The position numbers and the translations under genes were made by a program. Below the pieces are notes generated by a model. That model was not told where the DNA came from and made no database searches. It was given only the letters and a program-made list of their open reading frames with translations. From Tigriopus japonicus (taxonomy: Eukaryota; Arthropoda; Copepoda; Harpacticoida; Harpacticidae): a stretch of DNA of 64,000 nucleotides. The number at the start of each line of letters is the position of its first letter. The first letter of the stretch is position 1. This document shows, piece by piece, positions 33,903 to 44,800 of this stretch. Location: the NCBI GenBank assembly GCA_010645155.1, contig CM021319.1, forward strand, positions 1,764,979 through 1,828,978, read 5' to 3'.

Positions 33903-34386
33903 TAGGGATGGGCAAAAAGTGTAAAAATATTTTTGGTAACATCAACCCATTTATCTGCCTTTTTGCACTTTTCGCCTTTATTTGCACGATTTTTTTACGA
34001 ATTCGGCCTAAAATGAACAAATTGTTGAGGGTTTGCTATGTTTTCTTTGAAAATGTTTACATTTGGAAGATTTTTTTCAAATTTGAAAACTAAATTTGAT
34101 TTTACGGCTCCCAGCATAAGCTACCATAGCTTTGATTACTACTACTTCAATATCTAGATCTTCCTCTTCAAGATTGAAAAATAACAAGCAGATGACAAGA
34201 AAGTATCTGAAGCTTTTTGTTCCAGAAATTTCAGTTTATTGCGATTTTTTTTAAATTTTATTTGCGCGTTTTTGGTTTTTATTTGCGATTTTGACCTTTT
34301 CTGCACTTTATTTTACAACTTTGGGCTGATTTTCGTGCAAATTTTGTTAACCAAAAGCTTCTTTTGATTTGCACTATTTGTCCCTG
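33903..34386. mobile_element. hAT-like MITE, 484 bp, with perfect 8-bp duplication
   Basis: The ends are short inverted repeats, TAGGGATGGGCAAAAAGTG at the left and CAGGGACAAATAGTGCAAAT at the right (read inward). They are flanked by identical ATCATAAA (33895-33902 and 34387-34394). The subterminal DNA is rich in TTTGCAC, TTATTTGCG and TTTTGCACTTTT words, as in the hAT-like element at 4044-7243, so the two may share a transposase source. No coding capacity. Confidence 0.8.
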
Positions 34387-34394
34387 ATCATAAA

Positions 34395-35951
34395 TCAAGA
34401 CGAGCTTGAGGAAACAAGTTTTTTCAAGTGCCGAAAACTCGAACCCTTATTTCTTGCAAGCTGCTTGAACAGTTTTTCTCTTTGTTTTGATACTGTTGCT
34501 CGATCAGCTAATGCAAAGTAAATCCACGAATTACGTGGAGTGGGTTCAAGCAAGGGCGCGTTACCTCGTCCGTGGTAATTTTCCTGAGTGTTAGCCCGGA
34601 TTGAGTTAATGAAGAAATGCAAATTAATTGGAATTAACGTCATTTTATTAACATAACCTTTAAATCAAAAAGTTCACAAGGATTCAATAACCTATCATTT
34701 GATGTCTGTCAAAGAATTGAAACTGTGCTGGTTTATTGTGTTAAATCAAATATATTCAAACTCCTGATCCACTGACTTGCTTTGTGATAATGATTGTCTA
34801 TCTTTTGTTGATGACAATATGCTTTTTGTCATTGGTAATGTTCAAGGGCACTCTTCACTTTGTAAAATGATATAAATTTTATCGTTAAAGATCGTAACTT
34901 TTGTTACATTTTTTTGCAAGAAAATTATATGCCAGTAAAATGGCTCTGAATACAAATTGAAAAGATCCCCGGTATCGAAGTTTCCCAACATCTCAAAAAT
35001 AAGATGTGTTTTTCCCCCAAACACTGATTGGTGTAGCTAAACTTTGGTTTCGGGTGACTTCGTGATAGGAGACGCTTGAATGCGAATACACATATAATTT
35101 TCTGAAATAGACCATGGTTTTCCTTGTTTTCAATATTGGGTAGTATTGGCTAATGTGATGTATTTGGGGCATGTCGGGTGTACGACTCCAAGGGCTCAGG
35201 TCTCTCGGAGTTGTCAATCAAGCAAATGGAAAGTGCTGCATATAAAACTTTCTTTGTATGTACATCTTATGAGTTAGTTGTAATTATGATACCTCAAATC
35301 GATTCCAAACATATACTCTAGAACTAATTATAAACGCATCCCATTCTCAATTATTATCGCTACATGAGAAGTACAATACCTGCAATGACAGATTCAAATT
35401 CAGTAGAAGAAAATCCGTCTCATGTATGCAAATAGCAGTGTGAGAAACCTTTGGCCTGGTTAATACGGAAATTTCAAGAGAGAAAGACAGACATATCTTG
35501 CGGATAAAAGCCAGTATCGTTATAAACTCTGCATTTTATATTCAACCTTACAAATGCAATCAATACATAAGACATTAAACAAGCATTGACCAATGCCCGT
35601 TTCAAGGAAGTAGAATAAAAAAAGTAACGCGTAGATCATATGTAGCTACCACAACCATCACACCTAACACTCGCTGAGTTAGCTGGTACTCCAAAGTAGA
35701 GCCCGAACCACCAAATCAATTCCCGCCGTTACACACGGCCACGCCAGTCCAGAGACTAGTGGCGTTGTTTGCTACATACACAGGCAATCATCTTGGTGAA
35801 GACGGATCAGCTGATGATCATTGGAAGTACGACATGCACATAGTCCACAACGAGTCCGTCCTGAGCAGAAACTACGCCGTGGGATTCAGATCTTCAGAGT
35901 GAAAGAGCAGCAGATCTTGCAGTTTGCAATAAATTGACCAATACCACCATT
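34395..35951. other. Noncoding stretch; last part probably promoter and 5' UTR of the next gene
   Basis: AT-rich to about 35600, then more balanced composition up to the start of the small membrane protein gene. No TATA box was assigned with confidence. Confidence 0.4.
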
Positions 35952-36302
35952 ATGCTCGATTGGCGTTATATTAGCTCGTTGTACAACTTGGACAATGTCT
36001 GGGTGTCCAGATTGTTCATGGGTGTGCCTTTAGCCTTGTTGGTGCTCTTGGCAATGTGGTTAAAGTTTGCTTCCATGGTGCGCAACGGGTATTTCACGGA
36101 AGACCCACCGACCATCACAGTGGAAGAGGCTTATTTGGACGCAATGCTCAACGACGAATTCGAAATCATCGATCCCATTGAGGAATGTAATTCATCCGAT
36201 GAAGGGGATGGTTCCGCCAAGAGAGCTCTGAACTCGCCCTCCTCCAAGAATGAACTGAATCTTTCTCCGACCTCTGAAATGGAACCAAAGAAGGACCTTT
36301 AG
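35952..36302 (+). CDS. Small single-pass membrane protein, unknown function
   Basis: 116 residues starting at the ATG at 35952 (MLDWRYISSLYN). A strongly hydrophobic segment, LFMGVPLALLVLLAMWLKFA (about residues 21-40), is followed by a basic anchor and then an acidic, Ser-rich tail (DEFEIIDPIEECNSSDEGDG). This suggests a type III or signal-anchor protein with an intrinsically disordered cytoplasmic tail. Codon use is balanced, and an AATAAA lies 126 bases after the stop, both supporting a real gene. I do not recognise the family; it may be lineage-restricted. The frame is also open for 18 bases upstream, but without an ATG. Confidence 0.6.
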   Translation: MLDWRYISSLYNLDNVWVSRLFMGVPLALLVLLAMWLKFASMVRNGYFTEDPPTITVEEAYLDAMLNDEFEIIDPIEECNSSDEGDGSAKRALNSPSSKNELNLSPTSEMEPKKDL

Positions 36303-36427
36303 ATAGCCATTGGATCTAGTCAAATTTTCTACCAAGGTTGCATGGAAAGCGTCAGTTCCAAGTGGCGTCTGAAGCAGAATTACCAATTTACTTTACAATA
36401 TTATTGAAACACATTTCCAATTGTGAT

Positions 36428-36433
36428 AATAAA
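36428..36433 (+). promoter_or_regulatory. Poly(A) signal after the small membrane protein gene
   Basis: AATAAA, 126 bases downstream of the stop codon at 36302. Confidence 0.5.
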
Positions 36434-37332
36434 TGTTTACCTTATTACTTGCGAATATTACGAAATACCATAGATTTGAACCAAAATTATTTTCCTCTTC
36501 GGCTTTGACATATTTGACATAAGGCATGTTAGTACATTAGCATATACGTAGATACTTCTTAGGAAAATTCGTGATATTTTGCAAGACAAACTTAGATTTT
36601 CCCCAAGAGCGATAAAATACACTTCTTTAAAATACACTATTAAATTTTGAATGCTTGAAATTATTTTTTTCTCGCTTAACAGTTTTCTTAATATCGCACG
36701 GGGTTTCGAGTGGCTTTTTAGGTTTGGATCGAAATACCGAAAAAAGACATCTTGCCATTTTTTGGACCAAAGCAATTCATGGTGGAACAACTTTACTTTA
36801 ATTGTATTAAAGATTTAAGTTTTGATCCAAGGAAAAAGTTACATACCTACAAAACCTTTTTATTACAATATTTTTGAAAAACTATTTAATCCATATTTAA
36901 TGACCATTTAGTTACCTGTTGCATTCAAATTGAATAAAAATGCATTCATCAGCGGCTGAGTTATTTGGGTTCGAATGGTGCATTTTTGATCCCAAAAAGT
37001 CGTGATCAAATTTTTGAGCCAATAACCCATGAACAAGTTTGGTCGGGGGATTTTTCCAGGGATTGCAGGATCCAAAGGGTGATGGGATTACCGCAGAAGG
37101 AATGGTGAAAACGAAATCGATCACGGAAATGAGGACATGCTTGCCCTAATCAAGACAAGATATTGATTTGTGACTAATGTAAAGCTTAAGTCGTCTTTCG
37201 TATCAGTGACTCAGATTGACGTAATAATTTTATTCCCTTAGAAGATAAGGCATCCGAGTTTTGCCTAATAAACGAAATACTTGCTATAAAGCACCAGCTA
37301 TTCAAAATAGTCCTCATTTTTTGTTGTTCAGC
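36434..37332. other. Noncoding stretch
   Basis: AT-rich intergenic DNA. No gene or repeat element was supported. The last 100 bases are probably 5' UTR or promoter of the next gene. Confidence 0.4.
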
Positions 37333-38040
37333 ATGTTTCCAAATAATAACGCCTCCCAGAGCAATTTCTCTGGTTACCCACAAGTTCCCCCTGGATCATC
37401 CGTGACGAATCAACAAGGCTATCATCCCGGAAACGTTCAGCCATACTCCTTTTCTGAAGGACAAGGCGGAGGAATCCCGTCATCACCTTGGATTGGGAAT
37501 GCAAGTGGTGGGAATGGGAACCCTCCTCTTTCAGGCTATGATAACCCCTATCCAAGTGCAAATGCCTCAAACTCAATGAATTCGCCGTTTCAAAGCTTTG
37601 GGGGCCCACCCCAACAAATGGGTCCCCAAGCTCAAATGGGTCCCCGAGCCCAAATGTTTCCCCATGCCCCAATGGGAGCCTATTCTCAAAATGGTCTGCA
37701 ATCGCAAATGGGTCCCCAGGGTCCAATGGGACCCTATTCACCAAATGTTCCACATTCACAAATGGGTCTGCCAAGTTACGGGCTTTCTCCTCCCGGAGTT
37801 AATCCAAGTGGTATGGGTGGAATGCCCAACCCAATTGGTATGCCTCCTCCTCCAATTGAGAATTCAGTGGTCGGATACTTGCCAATTCACAAGAAGAACA
37901 AACCCCCTGGAATGAGCGACAAAGAATGGAAGAAAGAGATGAAGGAACAAAAGAAGGCCGCCAAGATGGGGATGCCCGTGGGACATGTCTCGGCTGGAGG
38001 TATACCCGTGGGAAAACCCTCACTTAAAAAGAAACACTAA
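37333..38040 (+). CDS. Met/Gln/Pro/Gly-rich low-complexity protein, unknown function
   Basis: 235 residues from the ATG at 37333 (MFPNNNASQSNFSGYPQVPP) in one exon. The centre holds degenerate tandem repeats of the QMGPQAQMGPRAQM / PQGPMGPYSPN kind (about residues 93-150), typical of phase-separating or structural disordered proteins. The C terminus changes to a Lys-rich helix (GMSDKEWKKEMKEQKKAAKM) and ends KPSLKKKH. The PPPPIENSVVGYLPIHKKNKPPGMS segment before it looks conserved-motif-like, but I cannot name the family. Frame, composition and a clean stop support a gene. An in-frame extension upstream of 37333 lacks an ATG, and a spliced 5' exon is possible (CAG lies just before the ATG). 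Confidence 0.7.
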   Translation: MFPNNNASQSNFSGYPQVPPGSSVTNQQGYHPGNVQPYSFSEGQGGGIPSSPWIGNASGGNGNPPLSGYDNPYPSANASNSMNSPFQSFGGPPQQMGPQAQMGPRAQMFPHAPMGAYSQNGLQSQMGPQGPMGPYSPNVPHSQMGLPSYGLSPPGVNPSGMGGMPNPIGMPPPPIENSVVGYLPIHKKNKPPGMSDKEWKKEMKEQKKAAKMGMPVGHVSAGGIPVGKPSLKKKH

Positions 38041-38627
38041 TTAGGTAACATGAAACTATTCATCAATTAATGAAAGAAACAAAATAGACTATTGAAAGAA
38101 AATGTAAAAAGGTGTTTTATTTTCCATACGATTACATCGACGATCGATTTGGTAATGTGATACTCAAATGTGGTATTTGTTTGCTTTTTAACTCACTTAT
38201 AAATATCTTGTTTGGGAGTAGGAGTCGATATCGATTATGGCTTTGATTGCTATGATAACCATTTTCATCTAGAGTGTACTAGCTACCAAATTGCCACGCC
38301 AAGATTTCAGGGAATCTAACATGGGGTGGTGAAATTTAATGTGCCAGGCTCTGACTAAGATCCCGAGTCGTCTATTTCTTGGCACATTGATATTCATCAT
38401 GACAAAAGTGTTTTGTTTTTGTCAACGTGAAACGTCATTCTTCGGTACATAAATGAACTAAGTACTGATCACTGGAGTAAGTTGTATCATCAATTAGAAA
38501 TCATAATAGTAGCTGTTGTTGCAGAAGAAGAAATAGAAGTAGCAGCAGTATCAGCATTGAATTGGTGAGTAGCACAGAGAGATCAATTTTCACTGGAAAA
38601 GTTTCATCCGTCCAAAGCGGTTCTTTG
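38041..38627. other. Intergenic stretch between two convergent genes
   Basis: Holds the 3' UTRs of the plus-strand low-complexity gene and of spinophilin. A GCAGAAGAAGAAATAGAAGT trinucleotide-like stretch lies near 38521. No other feature was seen. Confidence 0.45.
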
Positions 38628-38894
38628 TCACTTCTTTTTATTGGCTTTTTCGGCCTTCTTCAACAAGCTGTCTTTCCGTTTGCGCTCCTTTTCCATTTCC
38701 TTCTTGTCCTTATCGTACAGAGCCTTGAGCTCCTTGATCTTTTTTCTGACTTTCTCTCTCTCACTTTTGTTCGTCACACCCAAATCACGGAGCCCGTTAT
38801 TATCTAAACTGAGAATGTCTTCATCACTGAGCTCACTATCCATGAAATAAGTCAAGTAGTGTCGCATTTCCATGGCCAATAACCACTGACACAA
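38628..38894 (-). other. Spn: Spinophilin exon 14: SAM domain and charged tail
   Basis: Residues 2246-2333. [20 protein letters not shown], then [20 protein letters not shown] and [17 protein letters not shown], match a SAM domain of the neurabin-1 type. The C terminus is Lys/Glu-rich and ends NKKK before the stop at 38628. Vertebrate spinophilin (neurabin-2) lacks SAM, so this single arthropod gene resembles neurabin-1 in layout. Confidence 0.9.
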
Positions 38895-41800
38895 CTGGAA
38901 AATGAAAGGAAAACACGCGTCATGAGCGCAAAGCTTAAATTTTAAAAAATATTCATTCTCATTCCTTATACCTGTTCTTTCACCATTTGCACTATGACGG
39001 AGGATTGACTATTGATCGATCGATCGATGTGACCTTGAAAATTGGGGTCGGATCCGGCTGCATTTGACCTCAGACTGTTGTTGCTTCCCGTCCCTGAACC
39101 TCGAGGTGAGTTGAATTGAGGAACAGTGGGGCCGGTCAACTTGGGAACTTGTGGAGGTGGGACGGGGACCGCCACCGGGATCCCCCCAGGGCCCATGGAA
39201 GAATGAAATGAGGTTCTGTATTCGGGAGGAATAACGCCGGTATCGCTTGGTTCTGAAAGAGTTGAGGTTCAATCCTTAACAATTACGCTATCATTCATTG
39301 GGCATTTAAACGAAGAACAGGCCTCCCAAAGGTTAGAAGTTTTGTGAACAAATGTTAAAGGAACTAATACGATATTATTATGATGTGCCACAAACTATTA
39401 TCATACCAATATGTGATGGTTTATAAGCCAGTGGTTGCTTTTGGTGAAAGGCGGCTTGCTGTTGTTGTTGGAGCATCATTTGCTGATATTGATATTGTTG
39501 TTGCTGTTGTTGGTGGTGATGGTGCTGTTGTTGCAACAACAATTGTGCTTGGGAAGTTGGAGTCTGCTGATGTGGGTGGTGATGCGACTGACTCTGATTC
39601 TGACTATGAGGATGAAGTGGAGGAGGTCCGTCCCCCGCATAGCCTACGGTCGAGGAGTGATGATGATTGTTACTCTCAACACTACTATTGTGACCGCTAC
39701 CATTTGGGTTGTTATTATTACTAGTGTTATTGCCGCTGCTAGTACTAGTAGCATGATGTGAAAGTGGTGGAGGGGGTGGGGGAGCCTCCATGAGGGTGGT
39801 CCGAGAAACGACAGGTGCAGTGGTCGCACCTACGCCGGATGACACGGGAAGACGAATATTGTGCTGTGGATGATACGGACTATGGGGGGGTGGGAGGGCG
39901 TGCCCTAAGCGGACACCTAAGCTAGATGGATGAGGAGCCATCTGAGGACTATTACTGACATACACGGTCTGCACAGTGTTGGAAGCGGAAGAAGACGAAG
40001 ACATGGTGGACGAAACCGAGGCGCCGAACCCGGGATGAGGGTAATTCGGGTACGGCGGAGGAGCCCGTGCTGGATGGTGATGGGGTTGATGTTGTTGAGC
40101 TTGATTTGGACTGGGGAATCGAATGGGAATGGGGTGGGATATTTGATGCTGAGAAGGAACGTGTTGGTGAAGATGTGGGTTGCTCGGAGGCAGACCAACT
40201 TCATTGTAAGCCGAGTTAGGGGAGTGCTTCTGAGCGATGGCCACCGAATGATGGGGATTTGTGGCATGGATGTGTGGTGGTGTGGCCTGATTCGATCCCA
40301 AAGACGAAGAGGACGATGATGACATGTTGGTAGACATAGGAGGCGATATCTTTCGCACTGTTTTAGAAAATCCAATCGACGACGACAATTGGAGAAGAGA
40401 AAAAAAGAGAAAGAGACCAGGGTTTTAGTCAAGGTTGAACGCAAACACACAAAACACAAACACGGGGCCGTATTGAATTATTATTTGAACACGTTAATGC
40501 AAAATCCCATCATTTTTGTCGTCACAATTTCATGTCGACATAAAAAGGGACGAACATCATGATCCCACCCCACCCACCCCATTATACCCTAAAATATTAA
40601 TCAAAAAATGTCTCACCATTCTCATTGGCAACTTTGACAGCATGCTCCATACTGGTCATAATGCTCTCAGGGACGAAAGCATTCGAATCTCCAGGCATCG
40701 ATGTCGAGGGATTGTCTTTATTGTTTCCGCTCCTTCGACGTTCTTCCAAGCGAGACTTCAGTTGATCAGCCATGGTCACGCCCCCGGGCGTGACGGGTGA
40801 AGTGCCAAATCCCGGTAAAGCCACGCCTCCTCGAGGCCTACTCCAAGTTGGCGAAGCGGTGGTGGGTGTCGACGAGGCAATTGGAGTCTTATCTTGAACC
40901 GGTGACGAAATGGGGAGATTCTCATATGTCGATTGGTTCTGACCATTTTGAAACTCGCCCAAGTAATCGGGTCTCGTGAACTCAGGTTGCTGTCCTGGCA
41001 ATGGCATGGGAGCTTTTCCAAAATGTTGCCGAACAGTGGTGGCCGTGACTTGGGTGACAGTGGAGGTGGTGACAGCATGGAAACCAATGTCACTTGCCGG
41101 CAAATCCCCTTGAAAATCTCCCGACCCGTGATCCATATCCGTGACACTTTCAATCTGAAAACAGTTCAAAAGTCAATTTCAAACTTATATTGGCTAACGA
41201 CACACGAGAATTACGAGATTACCGTGCTCGAGGCTGATAATGAACGTCTTAAAATGTTTGTCCGAAGAGCATCCATTGAGGGCTTGCTTCTTTGAGCGAG
41301 AGCGCTTTTTTGGGCCAATTCCGCTTTGGATTTATTGGCAGAAATGTCGAGCAAATCGTGAAAAGGGATGAGCTTGTCCAATTCGTCTTTGATGGGTCCA
41401 CTACTACTGATACTGATGTCCTCTAATTCGGTTTCCGAGATATCCTCATCCAGATGAAGGCCCATGGACTAGAAAACACAAGGGTATTTATATTCATCCG
41501 GCAAAACAGACAGTATCTTGTTGGCCATTGAAATGCAAACAGAAACGAAGTTGGTACAAATGAAGGTCCATTACAACGAACAATACAAGGGACAGACCAT
41601 TTCAAACTTAGAGAATTGTTCCGACAAGATCCGCTAAAAATTAGTCACAAGCATAGACAGGGAGGAATAACGTCCGACCAAAAAGGAAACAATGCGGAAA
41701 GAAAAGTATACGGAGTGCCAGGAGGTTTTAAATTGAGTTATGCAATTGATTTGGTTTCTAAATCATATGTGAAAATGGTTTCTTTATCACTTTTTACCGA

Positions 41801-44800
41801 CATTGTTTTTACCCGCCACACTTACCTGTCAAAGGCTTACTAAACAAGAAGAATCAATCTAAATTGATTTACGAGGTCGTTCAAAGGATAATAATACAAT
41901 GTACGGAGTTTTGCCAAATTTGGGACAATATATGGAATGCCTTTAACTTAAACGGGGTTTCCATTTGGTCATCTAGTATCGAATGCTTCCGTTTTGAGTT
42001 CATCAGCAAAAAATATTGAACAGCATTTCCTTAGGTTTGCTGTGCTTTTAGGGGAATAATTAAGGGAATAATTTGATGACAAGAAAGCAAGCGAAAACAA
42101 TTTAAATTACGAATAAGCGGAAGAGTGAACCAATGAAGCCTCTAAATTCTACGATGTTATTGTCGTTGCGGTAGTATTCCAAGCAAGATTCGAAAAGGTA
42201 CTCAAAATCATTTCAACATCTTTCACGGGTTGACTAATGATTAATACTTGTAACAGGAAATGGCATTCTATCCTATCTATTATGTTGGACTTGTCTTGTT
42301 GGACAAAATTGTCTTCTATCTTACTTGGCTTTGACTAGAGAAATCCGGATTGTTGGCCTTGGTTAGAAGACTGTCCTCATAGGGCAATCGGACGGGCATT
42401 CCGGCATTCTTTTGCGTGTTCACAAGCTCTTGTTCAAGTTGGATCACACGGTCGGTAAGGAGACGATTTTGCTCTTGCAATTGGAGCGAACGGAAGCATT
42501 CGTGGCGTTTTAAGCCGGCAATCACCTTCTTGGCTTGGATATATTTCCGACGGAGCTCCTCGAACTCGCGCTGTAAGAAATTATCATGATGATGAAGAAG
42601 AAGCAAGTCGAGCGATTGTGATATCGAAGAAGGAAACCATACTTCTAGAGCTTCTTTGGCAGTTTTGTCGCTCTTCTCAGACGTTGGGCTCTCTTGGTTT
42701 GAGCTGAGTTCTTCCTCTTCTTTAGATATATCCGTCAACTAAAACAGGGCGAAAGTTCATTATCAATTATGGTACAACTGATCGGTTCCGTAAGAATAAT
42801 CATCAAAACACTTCGAGCTATACAATTGCCAGGCAAATTACCACTACACATTATCCCTATTCTATTACACCTTTCGATGTTGATAAGCTTACTTTGGATT
42901 TGATGTGCTCCATTTCCTCTTCAATTTCCGTATTCCTGGTTTGAGCCTGAAAAATAAAACAATCCCCTTTATCATGTCATGATCATTTTCGAGATTCACT
43001 GGCATGCCGGCAGATTGAATTACCTCTTCGAGTTTGATCTTCAACAAATTAATGTCCTCGGGACTGAAATTGGGTAAATTTTGAGAGTCACCCGAGCTGT
43101 CTTTGCCCACAAACATATGATTAGCTTCCACGTCCGGCGTGGTGGCCAAAGTTTTGTCATCCTCTTCCTCTTCGTCTTCGTCGCGACCTTCCTCGGCCTC
43201 ATCAAAATCTTCGAGAAAATCATTTTGACCTTCCTGAGGTTGAATGGTATGCTCTCCTTCGACTGTGCTTGAATTGGTGATCGAGGTTGGGTCCTCACTG
43301 GAGTCCAGACTAGCTTCCCGTTCCAATTGAGCCATGAGCTCACGCTGACAATCGGCTCTCTCCTTGTCGGCCTGAATGTCAAAAAAGTACGAACATGCAT
43401 CATTAAACAGTTTTTACTTGCATTTTTTCTTTTTTTTTATTATGTAGGCCAGGCTATATTATATGTTTATGTGTAGATACTAATCTCTCACCCAGTAATC
43501 CTGATACTAACGTTAACGAATGAAGCATGAAAGATTGTATAGGTGATCACTTATAATGATTAATACCAAAAACTCTAACACGAGTGGGTGGGGAATAGGC
43601 TTACCCATGATTCAGAGTCCTCGTCATCATCCTCCGGAGCAGCAGGCTTATAAGAGAGATCCTGAGTTTAAAACTTTGTAAAGCTTGCTGGGTTTGCCCT
43701 GGTACTCCTTTTTAGGTCTAATGTGAGCTAAAGATGCTGATCTCACTCTTACAATGCAATCTGAAAACCCTAGACTGACTGACTGACTGACTGCTTGCTT
43801 GCTTGCCTACCTAGTACCTACCCACTCTGATTCGCCTTCATTATTGCGTACCTCCAAACTCGGATGAGCATAATGACAAAGCGAAAAGTAAATGACTTTG
43901 GCAAGTTGAACCGAGGGATGTTTTCCTTATCCACCCTTTCCGCCTCAAACGGAAAAAAACGAGATTTCGCAATTTTGAAATACAACAGAGCCCTCTAATT
44001 GTTAATCATTGTCGACTTCACAGCTAACCAACATCAAGTTTAAGATATTACGAGAATAGGGGTTCTAATTCATATGTTTTGTCTGATTAATATTTTGAGC
44101 GACTGAACCATGGTTAGTACGTACCTCGAGTGACTGTCGGACAAGTTGTGCCACCTCACTATTTTCCGGGTCCTTGTCACGGCCAATGATGAATTGCACA
44201 GTGCCCGAGGTGTTTCGGAGGACTGATGCGGCATACACTTGAGTCACGCCCACCAAGGAATTGCCATCCACTTCAATGATCTGATCGTTGACTTGAATGC
44301 GACCATCTCGGTGAGCCAGTCCATTGGGCGTGATGGTCTTGATAAAGATGCCAAGCTTTTCCAAGCCTGCATCCGCACCAACACCCATGCCAATGATGCT
44401 CAACCCGAGTCCATCTTTGCCCTTGTTGAGCGTCACGGGAAAAGTGTCCATTTTCTCGACCCGTTTCTCGAGCTCATATTCGGCAGAGGCCGCCACCGGA
44501 TCCACGTCCTCATTGCGACGATCGTATTCGTCGACACCAAAGGTGGAGAACTGGCGAATTCCCTCAGTTGAAAACCGAAGCTTTCCCGGAGGTTTGTAGA
44601 AATTGTCCGGCAAGCGTTCACGGGCGGAACTCTCATCGATGGCTGCGATTTCAAACCAATAGTGACCGTCAGAGAAGTAATGCACACCATTCTTTTTGTC
44701 GTGATGCACTTCATAAATTTTTTCGGGCACAAACCCACTGGAAACAGGAGACAAAACTCCGGTCACATTGGATTTTGACTTGGCTTTAGGTTGCTGAACC

